A DNA stretch of 14,949 nucleotides, taken from assembly GCA_018268545.1 (NCBI GenBank), contig JAFDWI010000122.1, forward strand, positions 1-14,949, read 5' to 3'. Below the pieces are notes generated by a model, which made no database searches, was not told the DNA's origin, and saw nothing but the letters and a program-made list of their open reading frames with translations. Shown here piece after piece: positions 7,827 to 13,969 of the stretch; within the stretch, counting starts at the first letter, position 1, and each line of letters begins with the position of its first letter. This stretch comes from Actinomycetota bacterium. Lineage in GTDB: Bacteria; Actinomycetota; Acidimicrobiia; Acidimicrobiales; Iamiaceae. Both the position numbers and the translations under genes were made by a program.

Positions 7827-10490
7827 ATGGACGAGACGCGGGTCGCGGCCCTGATGGAGGGGCTGCGGACGAACGAGGTGGCGGAACGCCGGGCCCGGGG
7901 GCAGGTGAACGACCTTCCCGACACCTCGACGCGTTCGATCGGCGAGATCGCCCGCGCGAACCTGCTCACGCCGTTCAACTTCCTGTTGGGTGGCCTGCTC
8001 GCCGTCATCGTCGTGGTGGGGCCGTTGAACGACGCGATGTTCGGTGGGGTCATCATCGCGAACACGCTGGTGGGGATCATCCAGGAGGTGCGCGCCAAGC
8101 GAACCCTCGACCGCCTGTCGGTGATCTCCGAACCTCACGTGACGGTCCGGCGCGACGGCGCCGCGCAGGAGATCCTCGTCAACGAGATCGTCCTCGACGA
8201 CGTCATCGAGATCGGGCCCGGAAACCAGGTTCCCGTCGACGGCGAGGTGATCGTCTCCCACGCGCTCGAAGTCGACGAGAGCCTGTTGACCGGTGAATCC
8301 GACGCGATCGTCAAGGAAGCCGGCGATCAGGTGATGTCGGGAAGTTTCGTGGCGGCCGGGTCGGGGACGTTCCAGGCCCGCAAGGTGGGGGCGGACGCGT
8401 ACGCGAGCCAGATCGCCGCCGATGCACGGCGTTTCACGCTCGCCCGGTCCGAGCTGCGCAGCGGGATCGATCTGATCATCAAGCTCGTCGGTTTCTTGAT
8501 GATCCCGACCGGCACGTTGTTGCTGGTGAACCAGATCCGCCTTCACATGGGGATCGCGGAGGCGGTCGGTGGCGCCGTCGCGGGGCTCGTGGCCATGGTC
8601 CCCGAAGGCCTGGTTCTGCTCACGTCCATCGCGTTCGCGGCGAGCGTGGTCCGTCTGGGCAAACGTGACGTGCTCGTCCAGGAGCTTCCCGCGGTGGAGA
8701 CACTCGCCCGGGTCGACGTGGTGTGCCTGGACAAGACCGGCACGCTCACCGAAGGCGACCTGGTGCTTGCCAAGATCGTCCCGGGGCCGAACGTCTCCGA
8801 CGCCGACGCAGCCGACGCGTTCGCGAGGCTCGCGCTCATCGAGGCGAGTCCGAACGCGACGCTCCGGGCGCTGGCCAAGGGGGTCGCACCCGATGACGTC
8901 GACGCCCTCGGGTCACCCGAGCCCGATTCGGTCCGGGTCGCGACGATCCGTTCCACCGCCCAGGCCGCGACGCCGTTCTCGTCGGCACGCAAGTGGTCGT
9001 CCGCCACCTTCGAGGGCACCACCTGGCTGCTCGGTGCACCCGACGTGCTGCTGCGCCGGGTCGCCGATCCGGACGCGTTGCGTGAAGCAGTGGAGACCTA
9101 TGCGTCCCAGGGACAACGCGTGCTGCTCCTCGCGACGGCCGGCTCGGCCCCGGTCGGCGACGACCTCCCCACCCCGTTGCAACCGTGTGCGCTCGCGTTG
9201 CTCGAGGACCGCATCCGCGCCGAGGCAGCCGACACGCTCGCGTACTTCGCCTCGCAGGGCGTCGCGGTCAAGATCATCAGCGGCGACCATCCCGCCACCG
9301 TGGCCGCCGTGGCACGCAAGGCGGGCCTGGACGTCGACCACGGAATCGACGCGACCACGATCCCCGACGGCGACGACGAAGGCCTCGCACGACTCGTCGA
9401 CGCCAACACCGTGTTCGGTCGGGTGACACCGCGCCAGAAGCGGGCGATGGTCCGGGCGCTCCAGGCCGACAAGCACGTGGTCGCGATGACCGGCGACGGC
9501 GTGAACGACGTGCTGGCACTCAAGGACGCCGACATCGGCGTGGCGATGGGTTCGGGGGCGGACGCTACCCGGGCCGCCGCGCAACTGGTGCTGCTCGACT
9601 CGAATTTCGCGTCCCTGCCCTCGGTGGTCGCCGAGGGTCGCCGCGTGATCGCCAACATCGAACGGGTCGCCAACCTGTTCCTCACCAAGACCGTCTACGC
9701 GATGTTGTTGGCCCTCGCGGTGGGTGTCGCCGGGTTGCCGTTCCCGTTCCTGCCCCGTCACCTCACACTCGTCGGCTCGCTCACGATCGGGATCCCGGCG
9801 TTCTTCCTGGCGCTCGCACCGAACACGAACCGCGCCGAACCCCACTTCGTCGCTCGCGTGATGCGGTTCGCCGTTCCGGCCGGTTTGCTGTGCGCCACCG
9901 CGACGTTCGTCGGCTACTACCTCGCGACCCTCGAGTCATCCGCGTTGTCCCAGGATCAACGACGCACCACGGCTACGCTGATCCTCGTCGGGCTCGGGTT
10001 CGAGATCCTGATCCGTCTCGCGCGGCCGCTCACCCGTTGGCGGCAGATCCTGATCGTCTCGTTGGTCGCGGTGTTCGCGGCGATCCTCGCGCTCCCGTCG
10101 GGACGCAAGTTCTTCGCGCTCGCGTTGCCCCACCCCACGACGTTCGTCGCGATCATCGGGATCGTGGCCGTCTCGTGGTGGATCATGGGAGTCGCCGAAC
10201 GTCTGAGCCGGATCTATCGCCGGCCCTACGAGCGGCTCCTCGCGGCGCAGGATCGGACGAACGCCCGGGAGCTGAGCCGCCGGACCGAACGCAACACCGC
10301 GAGCACGGTCGAGGTCACCGGTGGCACCCCGTCGGATCCGGAGTCCGGTGCCCAGCCGGGCGTAGCAGCCACGACCCTCGCGGACGATCCCGCTGTGGCG
10401 GGCGGTTCCCCGGCGTCCCCGCCACCCGGGAACGCACCGGATCCGACGACCCCGGTGGAACCGACCGTCGTGGACGATCCCCGGCATTGA
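7827..10490 (+). CDS. ctpE: CtpE-like cation-transporting P-type ATPase
   Basis: 887-residue P-type ATPase that couples ATP hydrolysis to cation movement across the cytoplasmic membrane. Visible motifs are the actuator loop TGES (155-158), the membrane motif MVPEGLVLLTSIAFA (257-271), the phosphorylated aspartate D302 in DKTGT (302-306), and the hinge GDGVND (556-561). Several C-terminal membrane segments follow, starting near FLTKTVYAMLLALAVG. The N-terminal RGQVNDLP, the IIQEVRAKRTLDRL segment and the PEGLVLLTS motif match my recollection of mycobacterial CtpE, reported to act in calcium uptake. The substrate here is therefore probably Ca2+, by homology only. The ATG at 7827 was chosen because it follows a G-rich site (GGGGGGG, 7818-7824) and begins the conserved protein; the frame is open further upstream, but only as antisense of the SDR gene. 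Odd feature: about 90 Pro/Thr/Gly-rich, apparently disordered residues at the C terminus. Confidence 0.88.
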   Translation: MDETRVAALMEGLRTNEVAERRARGQVNDLPDTSTRSIGEIARANLLTPFNFLLGGLLAVIVVVGPLNDAMFGGVIIANTLVGIIQEVRAKRTLDRLSVISEPHVTVRRDGAAQEILVNEIVLDDVIEIGPGNQVPVDGEVIVSHALEVDESLLTGESDAIVKEAGDQVMSGSFVAAGSGTFQARKVGADAYASQIAADARRFTLARSELRSGIDLIIKLVGFLMIPTGTLLLVNQIRLHMGIAEAVGGAVAGLVAMVPEGLVLLTSIAFAASVVRLGKRDVLVQELPAVETLARVDVVCLDKTGTLTEGDLVLAKIVPGPNVSDADAADAFARLALIEASPNATLRALAKGVAPDDVDALGSPEPDSVRVATIRSTAQAATPFSSARKWSSATFEGTTWLLGAPDVLLRRVADPDALREAVETYASQGQRVLLLATAGSAPVGDDLPTPLQPCALALLEDRIRAEAADTLAYFASQGVAVKIISGDHPATVAAVARKAGLDVDHGIDATTIPDGDDEGLARLVDANTVFGRVTPRQKRAMVRALQADKHVVAMTGDGVNDVLALKDADIGVAMGSGADATRAAAQLVLLDSNFASLPSVVAEGRRVIANIERVANLFLTKTVYAMLLALAVGVAGLPFPFLPRHLTLVGSLTIGIPAFFLALAPNTNRAEPHFVARVMRFAVPAGLLCATATFVGYYLATLESSALSQDQRRTTATLILVGLGFEILIRLARPLTRWRQILIVSLVAVFAAILALPSGRKFFALALPHPTTFVAIIGIVAVSWWIMGVAERLSRIYRRPYERLLAAQDRTNARELSRRTERNTASTVEVTGGTPSDPESGAQPGVAATTLADDPAVAGGSPASPPPGNAPDPTTPVEPTVVDDPRH

Positions 10491-10501
10491 CCCGCGGGTC
10501 A
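10488..10501. repeat. 14-bp perfect palindrome over the ctpE stop codon
   Basis: TGACCCGCGGGTCA is a perfect inverted repeat that begins with the TGA stop of the ATPase gene. As RNA it could fold only a short stem (TGACC/GGTCA with a four-base loop), so it would be a weak terminator. As DNA it could be a dimeric regulator site. Its role is unknown, and in GC-rich DNA it could be chance. Confidence 0.35.
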
Positions 10502-10572
10502 GCGCGGAATCCGGCTTTCCTGTCGGTCAACCCTTGACGACGGGCGCACCCGCGCCGATGGGAAAACGCTTC

Positions 10573-10578
10573 GGGAGG
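10573..10578 (+). promoter_or_regulatory. Ribosome binding site that fixes the flgN start
   Basis: GGGAGG lies six bases before ATG 10585. Two upstream in-frame candidates, TTG 10534 and ATG 10558, have no comparable site, so the ATG at 10585 is taken as the start. Confidence 0.65.
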
Positions 10579-10584
10579 CATCGC

Positions 10585-11214
10585 ATGCAGCAGGTCGCGG
10601 AAGTTCTCCGTCAAGAACGAAACGCCCTGGAAGGGCTCTTGTACCGGCTCACGAGCCTGCGCGCACTGTTGACCGGTCGTGACGAGGGTTTTCTGACCTG
10701 GGCGGCGACCGAGGTGGAGGCTGCTCGGAACCATGTCCGCGAGGTGGACCTGCTCCGTGCGGCGCAGGTCCAGTTGTTGGGCGCCCACGGGCGTGATCGG
10801 GCGGTCCCCACCCTCCGCCAGCTCGCCGCGCTGGCCCGGGAACCGTGGTCCGGGATCCTGCGGGATCATCACGACGCGCTGACCAACCTGATCGCCGAGA
10901 TCGAGGTCGCCCGCTACGGGTCGGCCGAGCGTGCCCGTCAGGGCATCCGACGCGTGGCCGATGCGACGGCCCTCGAGGAACGGCGCCGGCCCGTCGTTCG
11001 CCTTGACGCCCGTGAACCCGTCGGTGGTCCCCCTGAACTGCGCCCCGCGGATGCGCCCCCGAGACTCTCGTCGTGGACGCCGGTCGCCTTCGACGACGAT
11101 CTTGGGCCCGATGACGGCGATCTGACCCTGCTCACCACCGAAGCGGCCTACCAGGACGCGCTCACCGCCACCGGCAAACTCCAGTTGCCGTCGCTCATCG
11201 CGTTCTTGCGCTGA
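10585..11214 (+). CDS. flgN: FlgN-like flagellar export chaperone
   Basis: 209-residue, largely helical cytoplasmic protein. Residues 1-110 are predicted long amphipathic helices rich in Leu, Glu and Arg (VLRQERNALEGLLYRLTSL, then REVDLLRAAQVQLL), resembling FlgN. FlgN proteins bind the C termini of the hook-filament junction proteins FlgK and FlgL and deliver them to the flagellar export apparatus. A disordered Pro-rich linker (about 135-175) leads to a C-terminal AYQDALTATGKLQLPSLIAFLR-like helix, which I associate with actinobacterial FlgN-type proteins. The start at 10585 is set by GGGAGG. A flagellar sigma factor gene lies about 2.8 kb away on the other strand, which supports the call. 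flgK and flgL, the expected downstream neighbours, are not in the window. The family signal is by eye and moderate. Confidence 0.6.
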   Translation: MQQVAEVLRQERNALEGLLYRLTSLRALLTGRDEGFLTWAATEVEAARNHVREVDLLRAAQVQLLGAHGRDRAVPTLRQLAALAREPWSGILRDHHDALTNLIAEIEVARYGSAERARQGIRRVADATALEERRRPVVRLDAREPVGGPPELRPADAPPRLSSWTPVAFDDDLGPDDGDLTLLTTEAAYQDALTATGKLQLPSLIAFLR

Positions 11215-11232
11215 CAGCGCCGGGACGCGGAA

Positions 11233-11274
11233 CTGCCGCGACCTCCTCCGTGGTGGCGGAGGAACCCGCGGCAG
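11233..11274. terminator. Long symmetric hairpin between convergent flgN and nirK
   Basis: CTGCCGCG (11233-11240) pairs with CGCGGCAG (11267-11274), and TCCTCCG (11244-11250) pairs with CGGAGGA (11257-11263). The two stems are separated by a symmetric ACC/ACC internal loop and capped by TGGTGG. That gives 15 base pairs in 42 bases, centred in the 87-bp gap between two convergent stop codons. There is no T-run, but the stem is strong in both directions, so it is a good candidate for a shared bidirectional terminator. Confidence 0.7.
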
Positions 11275-11301
11275 ATCCTTGCCCGCTTCGTTGCGTGGGG
11301 G

Positions 11302-12762
11302 CTACTCGGCGATGATGTGGCCGACCGCTCCCCGTGAGGCGTCGTTGAACTTGTGCGTCACGAGTGCGTACATGCCCTTCTTGGGGACCGTGAACTCGAC
11401 GAACCCGCCTTCGGCCGGCATCAGCCCCATCACCTGGGCTCCACCGGCCTCGGGGTTGTTCGGCCGCAGGATGTACGCGCCCTCCTTGAAGACCGTGTCG
11501 AACTGGGTTCCCACGACGTGGAATGCCGAGATCTCGTTCGGCCCGACGTTCTCGACCCAGATCCGGATCCGGTCGCCGACCTTGACCTTGAGCGGGTCGA
11601 ACACGTACTGGTTGAAGTACCCGTTGAACGTCACGGCGTCCTGGAACCCCAGGAGTGCCTTGTTCAGGTCGGCCTCTTTGCCCTGGGGCCCGAAGTAGAA
11701 CTCCGACTGCACCATGACGTATTCGTGGTTCACGGGCGCAAGCCCGTCGGCAGGGTCGATGACCACCGCGCCGTACATCCCGTTCGCGATGTGATGCAGG
11801 ACCGGAGCGGTTCCGCAGTGGTACATCCAGATGCCCGAGTGTTCGGCCTTGAACGAGTACATCAACGATTCGCCGGGTTGGATCGTTCGCATGTCCTGAT
11901 CCATCGAGGTCTGTGAGGCGTGGAAGTCGATCGAGTGCCCGATCGTGCCCTTGTTGACCAGCTTGACGTTGAAGACGTCGCCGACGTGGCCGTGCAACAC
12001 CGGGCCGGGGACGGTCCCGTTGAACGTCCAGATCATCTGCTTGACGCCCGGGGCGATCTCGATCTCCTTGTCGATCACGTCGAAGGTCACGTCATGGACC
12101 GTGCCGCCGGGAACCGGCTTCAGGGTGGGATCCGCCGCCTTGAACCCGGCGGCCGGCTTGGCCGACGGGTCGAGCGTCGCATCGGAAGGATCGATCTTCG
12201 AGCCGATGCCCGACCCTGATGCCTGACCGCCGTGACCGGCGCCCGAGCCGTCCGATGCTCCCTGGACGTTGATGTCCATCACCATTCCTGCGGCCCGGTG
12301 ACCCGGGAGCGTGCAGAAACCCTGGACCGTCGCCTGGATCGCCGTGGTCTTCAAGGTGAACTTCTCACCGGGTTTCAATGTCGGTGTCTGCTTGGTGCCG
12401 ATCTTGAGGTCGTGCGCCTGGGACCCGTTGTTGGTGACGTTCAACACGAGGGTGGTGTTCTTCGCGACGTTCAACGTGGCCGGTTTGACCCAGAACTCGC
12501 CCAGCGAGACGTCCACGGTCTTGGTCGTCGGTGCCGACGAGCCCGATGTCAGACTCGACTTGTTGTTGTCGCCGGTGAAGAACGCCCAGGCGAGGACGGC
12601 ACCCACCGCGACGATCGTGGCGAATGCCATCGTCGCGATGAGCCCGACATCGCCCATCCGGTCGCGCAACTTGCGACGTTGCCGCGAGCGGACCTCGTCT
12701 TCACCGGTGGTGTCCAGATCGGGGCCGGTTCCGGCCTCGTTCGGGGGGGTTTGTTCCGTCAT
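11302..12762 (-). CDS. nirK: Membrane-anchored copper nitrite reductase with N-terminal cupredoxin domain
   Basis: 486-residue copper enzyme that should reduce nitrite to nitric oxide on the outer face of the membrane. A cytoplasmic basic N terminus (RSRQRRKLRDR) precedes one membrane segment at about 40-62. A plastocyanin-like domain (about 80-166) has a complete blue-copper set: H117, C150, H155 and M160. After a Gly/Ser-rich linker comes the two-domain NirK core (about 218-486). Its type 1 ligands are H276, C316, H324 and M329. Its type 2 ligands are H281, H315 and H470, and the catalytic pair is D279 and H415. The spacing in HCGTAPVLHHIANGMYG and in GPNEISAFHVVG matches class II (AniA-like) enzymes. 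The lack of an HCH motif argues against a laccase. The extra cupredoxin probably passes electrons to the core. The start is fixed by AAGGAG seven bases upstream. A sensor kinase gene lies 99 bp upstream on the same strand. Confidence 0.83.
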   Translation of the reverse strand: MTEQTPPNEAGTGPDLDTTGEDEVRSRQRRKLRDRMGDVGLIATMAFATIVAVGAVLAWAFFTGDNNKSSLTSGSSAPTTKTVDVSLGEFWVKPATLNVAKNTTLVLNVTNNGSQAHDLKIGTKQTPTLKPGEKFTLKTTAIQATVQGFCTLPGHRAAGMVMDINVQGASDGSGAGHGGQASGSGIGSKIDPSDATLDPSAKPAAGFKAADPTLKPVPGGTVHDVTFDVIDKEIEIAPGVKQMIWTFNGTVPGPVLHGHVGDVFNVKLVNKGTIGHSIDFHASQTSMDQDMRTIQPGESLMYSFKAEHSGIWMYHCGTAPVLHHIANGMYGAVVIDPADGLAPVNHEYVMVQSEFYFGPQGKEADLNKALLGFQDAVTFNGYFNQYVFDPLKVKVGDRIRIWVENVGPNEISAFHVVGTQFDTVFKEGAYILRPNNPEAGGAQVMGLMPAEGGFVEFTVPKKGMYALVTHKFNDASRGAVGHIIAE

Positions 12763-12769
12763 GATTCGG

Positions 12770-12775
12770 CTCCTT
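12770..12775 (-). promoter_or_regulatory. Shine-Dalgarno of nirK
   Basis: AAGGAG on the minus strand, seven bases before ATG 12762. This is the best-matching ribosome binding site in the window and implies efficient translation. Confidence 0.8.
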
Positions 12776-12783
12776 GTGAAAAC

Positions 12784-12799
12784 ATTCCCGAATAGGAAT
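12784..12799. promoter_or_regulatory. Inverted repeat ATTCC-N6-GGAAT upstream of nirK, candidate operator
   Basis: A 16-bp dyad (ATTCC at 12784-12788, GGAAT at 12795-12799) lies 21 bp upstream of the nirK start codon in an AT-richer patch of a GC-rich genome. Arm length, spacing and position fit a dimeric transcription factor acting at or just after the promoter. The regulator is not identified; an NO- or redox-responsive repressor would suit the target gene but is inference. It does not match the FNR/DNR half-site TTGAT. Confidence 0.45.
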
Positions 12800-12804
12800 A
12801 TCGT

Positions 12805-12832
12805 GCCCGCTTCTCTCGGCGGGCCCTAGGGC
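12805..12832. repeat. Overlapping inverted repeats between the kinase and nirK (terminator or leader structure)
   Basis: GCCCGC (12805-12810) and GCGGGC (12819-12824) form a six-bp stem with an eight-base loop. They overlap the 10-bp palindrome GCCCTAGGGC (12823-12832) and a second possible pairing of GGGCAC with GTGCCC, using the outer bases 12803-12808 and 12829-12834. The structures are mutually exclusive. The first could terminate the kinase transcript before nirK; their place just upstream of the operator-like dyad also allows a regulatory role. Confidence 0.4.
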
Positions 12833-12861
12833 ACAAGGTCCCTGCTCGGGTGCGACTCCGG

Positions 12862-13926
12862 TCACCCGTCGCCGCGTTCGACGGGCACCTCCCAGGTCGC
12901 GTGCGTCCCTCCGGAATCGCCGGATGCAATCGTGAACGCACCACCGAAGTCCGCGGCACGTACCCGGAGGTTCTCGAGTCCGTACCCGGTCCGGGCCAGA
13001 TCGGGGTCGAACCCACGACCGTCATCGTGCACGGTGACCCGGAGGCGGTCGTCGACGGCGTTCTCCAGGTCGACATCGATGTGGCCGGCGCGGCCGTGGC
13101 GATGGGCGTTCGCGATGCACTCACGAACGACCGCGAGGATCGCATCGGCGATCTCGGGCGGCGGTTCGGTGTCCCAGCGGCCGACGACGTGCAGTCTGAT
13201 CGGAATGCCGAGCGCGGCCGCCTGCGACGTGATCACGCCGCGGAGTCGATCGTCCAGACGGTCGGCCCGGTCCGCGTCACGTCGCAGGCCGTGGATGACG
13301 GTTCGGATCTCGGCGATCGTGTCGTCGATCTCGGCGATCGCGTCCTCGATGACGTCGCGGCGGCGAGCGTCGGACCCCTCCAGCGATGCCTGCATCGACA
13401 AACCGACGCCGTAGAGCCGCTGGATGACCGAATCGTGCAGGTCGCGACCGATGCGTTCGCGTTCGGCGAGCAACGCGACGCGACCGTCGCCGGGTCCGTG
13501 TGCGAGACCGTCGGTGTGGGCAGCGATCGAGCGCACCGTGGCCAGCACGAACGGTTCATCCCCGTAACGCACCGGCGCCAAACTCACCTCGACGGGGACC
13601 TCGGACCCGTCGATCCGACGACCGAGCAGTTCGAGTCCCGAGCCCATCTCACGGGTCCTGGGCCGCCGCGCGTAGTGGTCCCGTTGTCGCGCATGCGCGG
13701 CTCGCAACGTCTCGGGGAGCAGGTCGTCGACCGAAGAACCCGCGAGGGTCTCACCCGAGGCCCGCTCCGCGCCGAACAGTTCATCGGCGCGGCGATTCAC
13801 CAGCATGATCCGACCCGAGGCGTCGACGAGTAGCATCGCCTCGGGTGCCGCGTCGAGCACCAGTTCCACGATCGACGGGGACGTGTCGGGTCCGATCGGG
13901 TCCGTCGACGCAAACGCCGAATTCAT
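12862..13926 (-). CDS. PAS-domain sensor histidine kinase, HisKA_3 (NarX/DevS/NreB) type
   Basis: 354-residue soluble kinase started at ATG 13926; a TTG at 13935 would add three residues and is less likely. A PAS sensor domain covers about 17-135 (ILVLDAAPEAMLLVDASGR-like start, then ELLGRRIDGSEVPVEVSLAPV). The dimerisation and phosphoacceptor helix follows at about 152-215, with H164 in ERERIGRDLHDSVIQRLYG. A GHKL ATPase domain at about 240-350 has the N-box around N273 (ECIANAHRHG), G1 at DDGRGFDP and G2 at GYGLENL. There are no membrane segments, so the signal is cytoplasmic (redox, gas or a ligand); no heme or Fe-S ligands can be assigned. Kinases of this type normally phosphorylate LuxR/NarL-type regulators, but none is encoded in the window. 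nirK follows on the same strand. A -10-like TACCTT seven bases before the ATG, with no good ribosome site, suggests a leaderless mRNA. Confidence 0.83.
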   Translation of the reverse strand: MNSAFASTDPIGPDTSPSIVELVLDAAPEAMLLVDASGRIMLVNRRADELFGAERASGETLAGSSVDDLLPETLRAAHARQRDHYARRPRTREMGSGLELLGRRIDGSEVPVEVSLAPVRYGDEPFVLATVRSIAAHTDGLAHGPGDGRVALLAERERIGRDLHDSVIQRLYGVGLSMQASLEGSDARRRDVIEDAIAEIDDTIAEIRTVIHGLRRDADRADRLDDRLRGVITSQAAALGIPIRLHVVGRWDTEPPPEIADAILAVVRECIANAHRHGRAGHIDVDLENAVDDRLRVTVHDDGRGFDPDLARTGYGLENLRVRAADFGGAFTIASGDSGGTHATWEVPVERGDG

Positions 13927-13933
13927 GATTCCC

Positions 13934-13939
13934 AAGGTA
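13934..13939 (-). promoter_or_regulatory. Candidate -10 box for the sensor kinase
   Basis: On the minus strand TACCTT (TAnnnT) ends seven bases before ATG 13926, so the transcript would start about at the A of ATG. No convincing -35 hexamer is seen at 16-19 bases. It lies in the 43-bp gap after the sigma factor gene. Confidence 0.3.
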
Positions 13940-13969
13940 CTGTCGGCGACCGGTGGATCCGGACCCGGA

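Noticed and set aside
10534..10539. TTGACG as a -35 box, or TTG 10534 as the flgN start
   Set aside because: No -10 hexamer lies 16-18 bases downstream, and ATG 10585 has a far better ribosome site.
10554..10561. GCCGATGG, similar to the sigma-28 -10 element GCCGATAA, upstream of flgN
   Set aside because: The last two bases differ and there is no TAAA-type -35 at 15 bases upstream. The nearest TCAA is 23 bases away.
11208..11220. GCGCTG-A-CAGCGC palindrome over the flgN stop codon
   Set aside because: The loop is too small for a useful hairpin, and the much stronger hairpin at 11233-11274 lies just downstream. Probably chance in GC-rich DNA.
11302..12762. Two-domain laccase or other O2-reducing multicopper oxidase
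   Set aside because: The HCH motif and paired HxH motifs for a trinuclear copper centre are missing. The HC...H....M layout and D279/H415 pair fit NirK.
13933..13935. TTG start for the sensor kinase
   Set aside because: It would add only three residues, has no better ribosome site, and would overlap the -10-like box.
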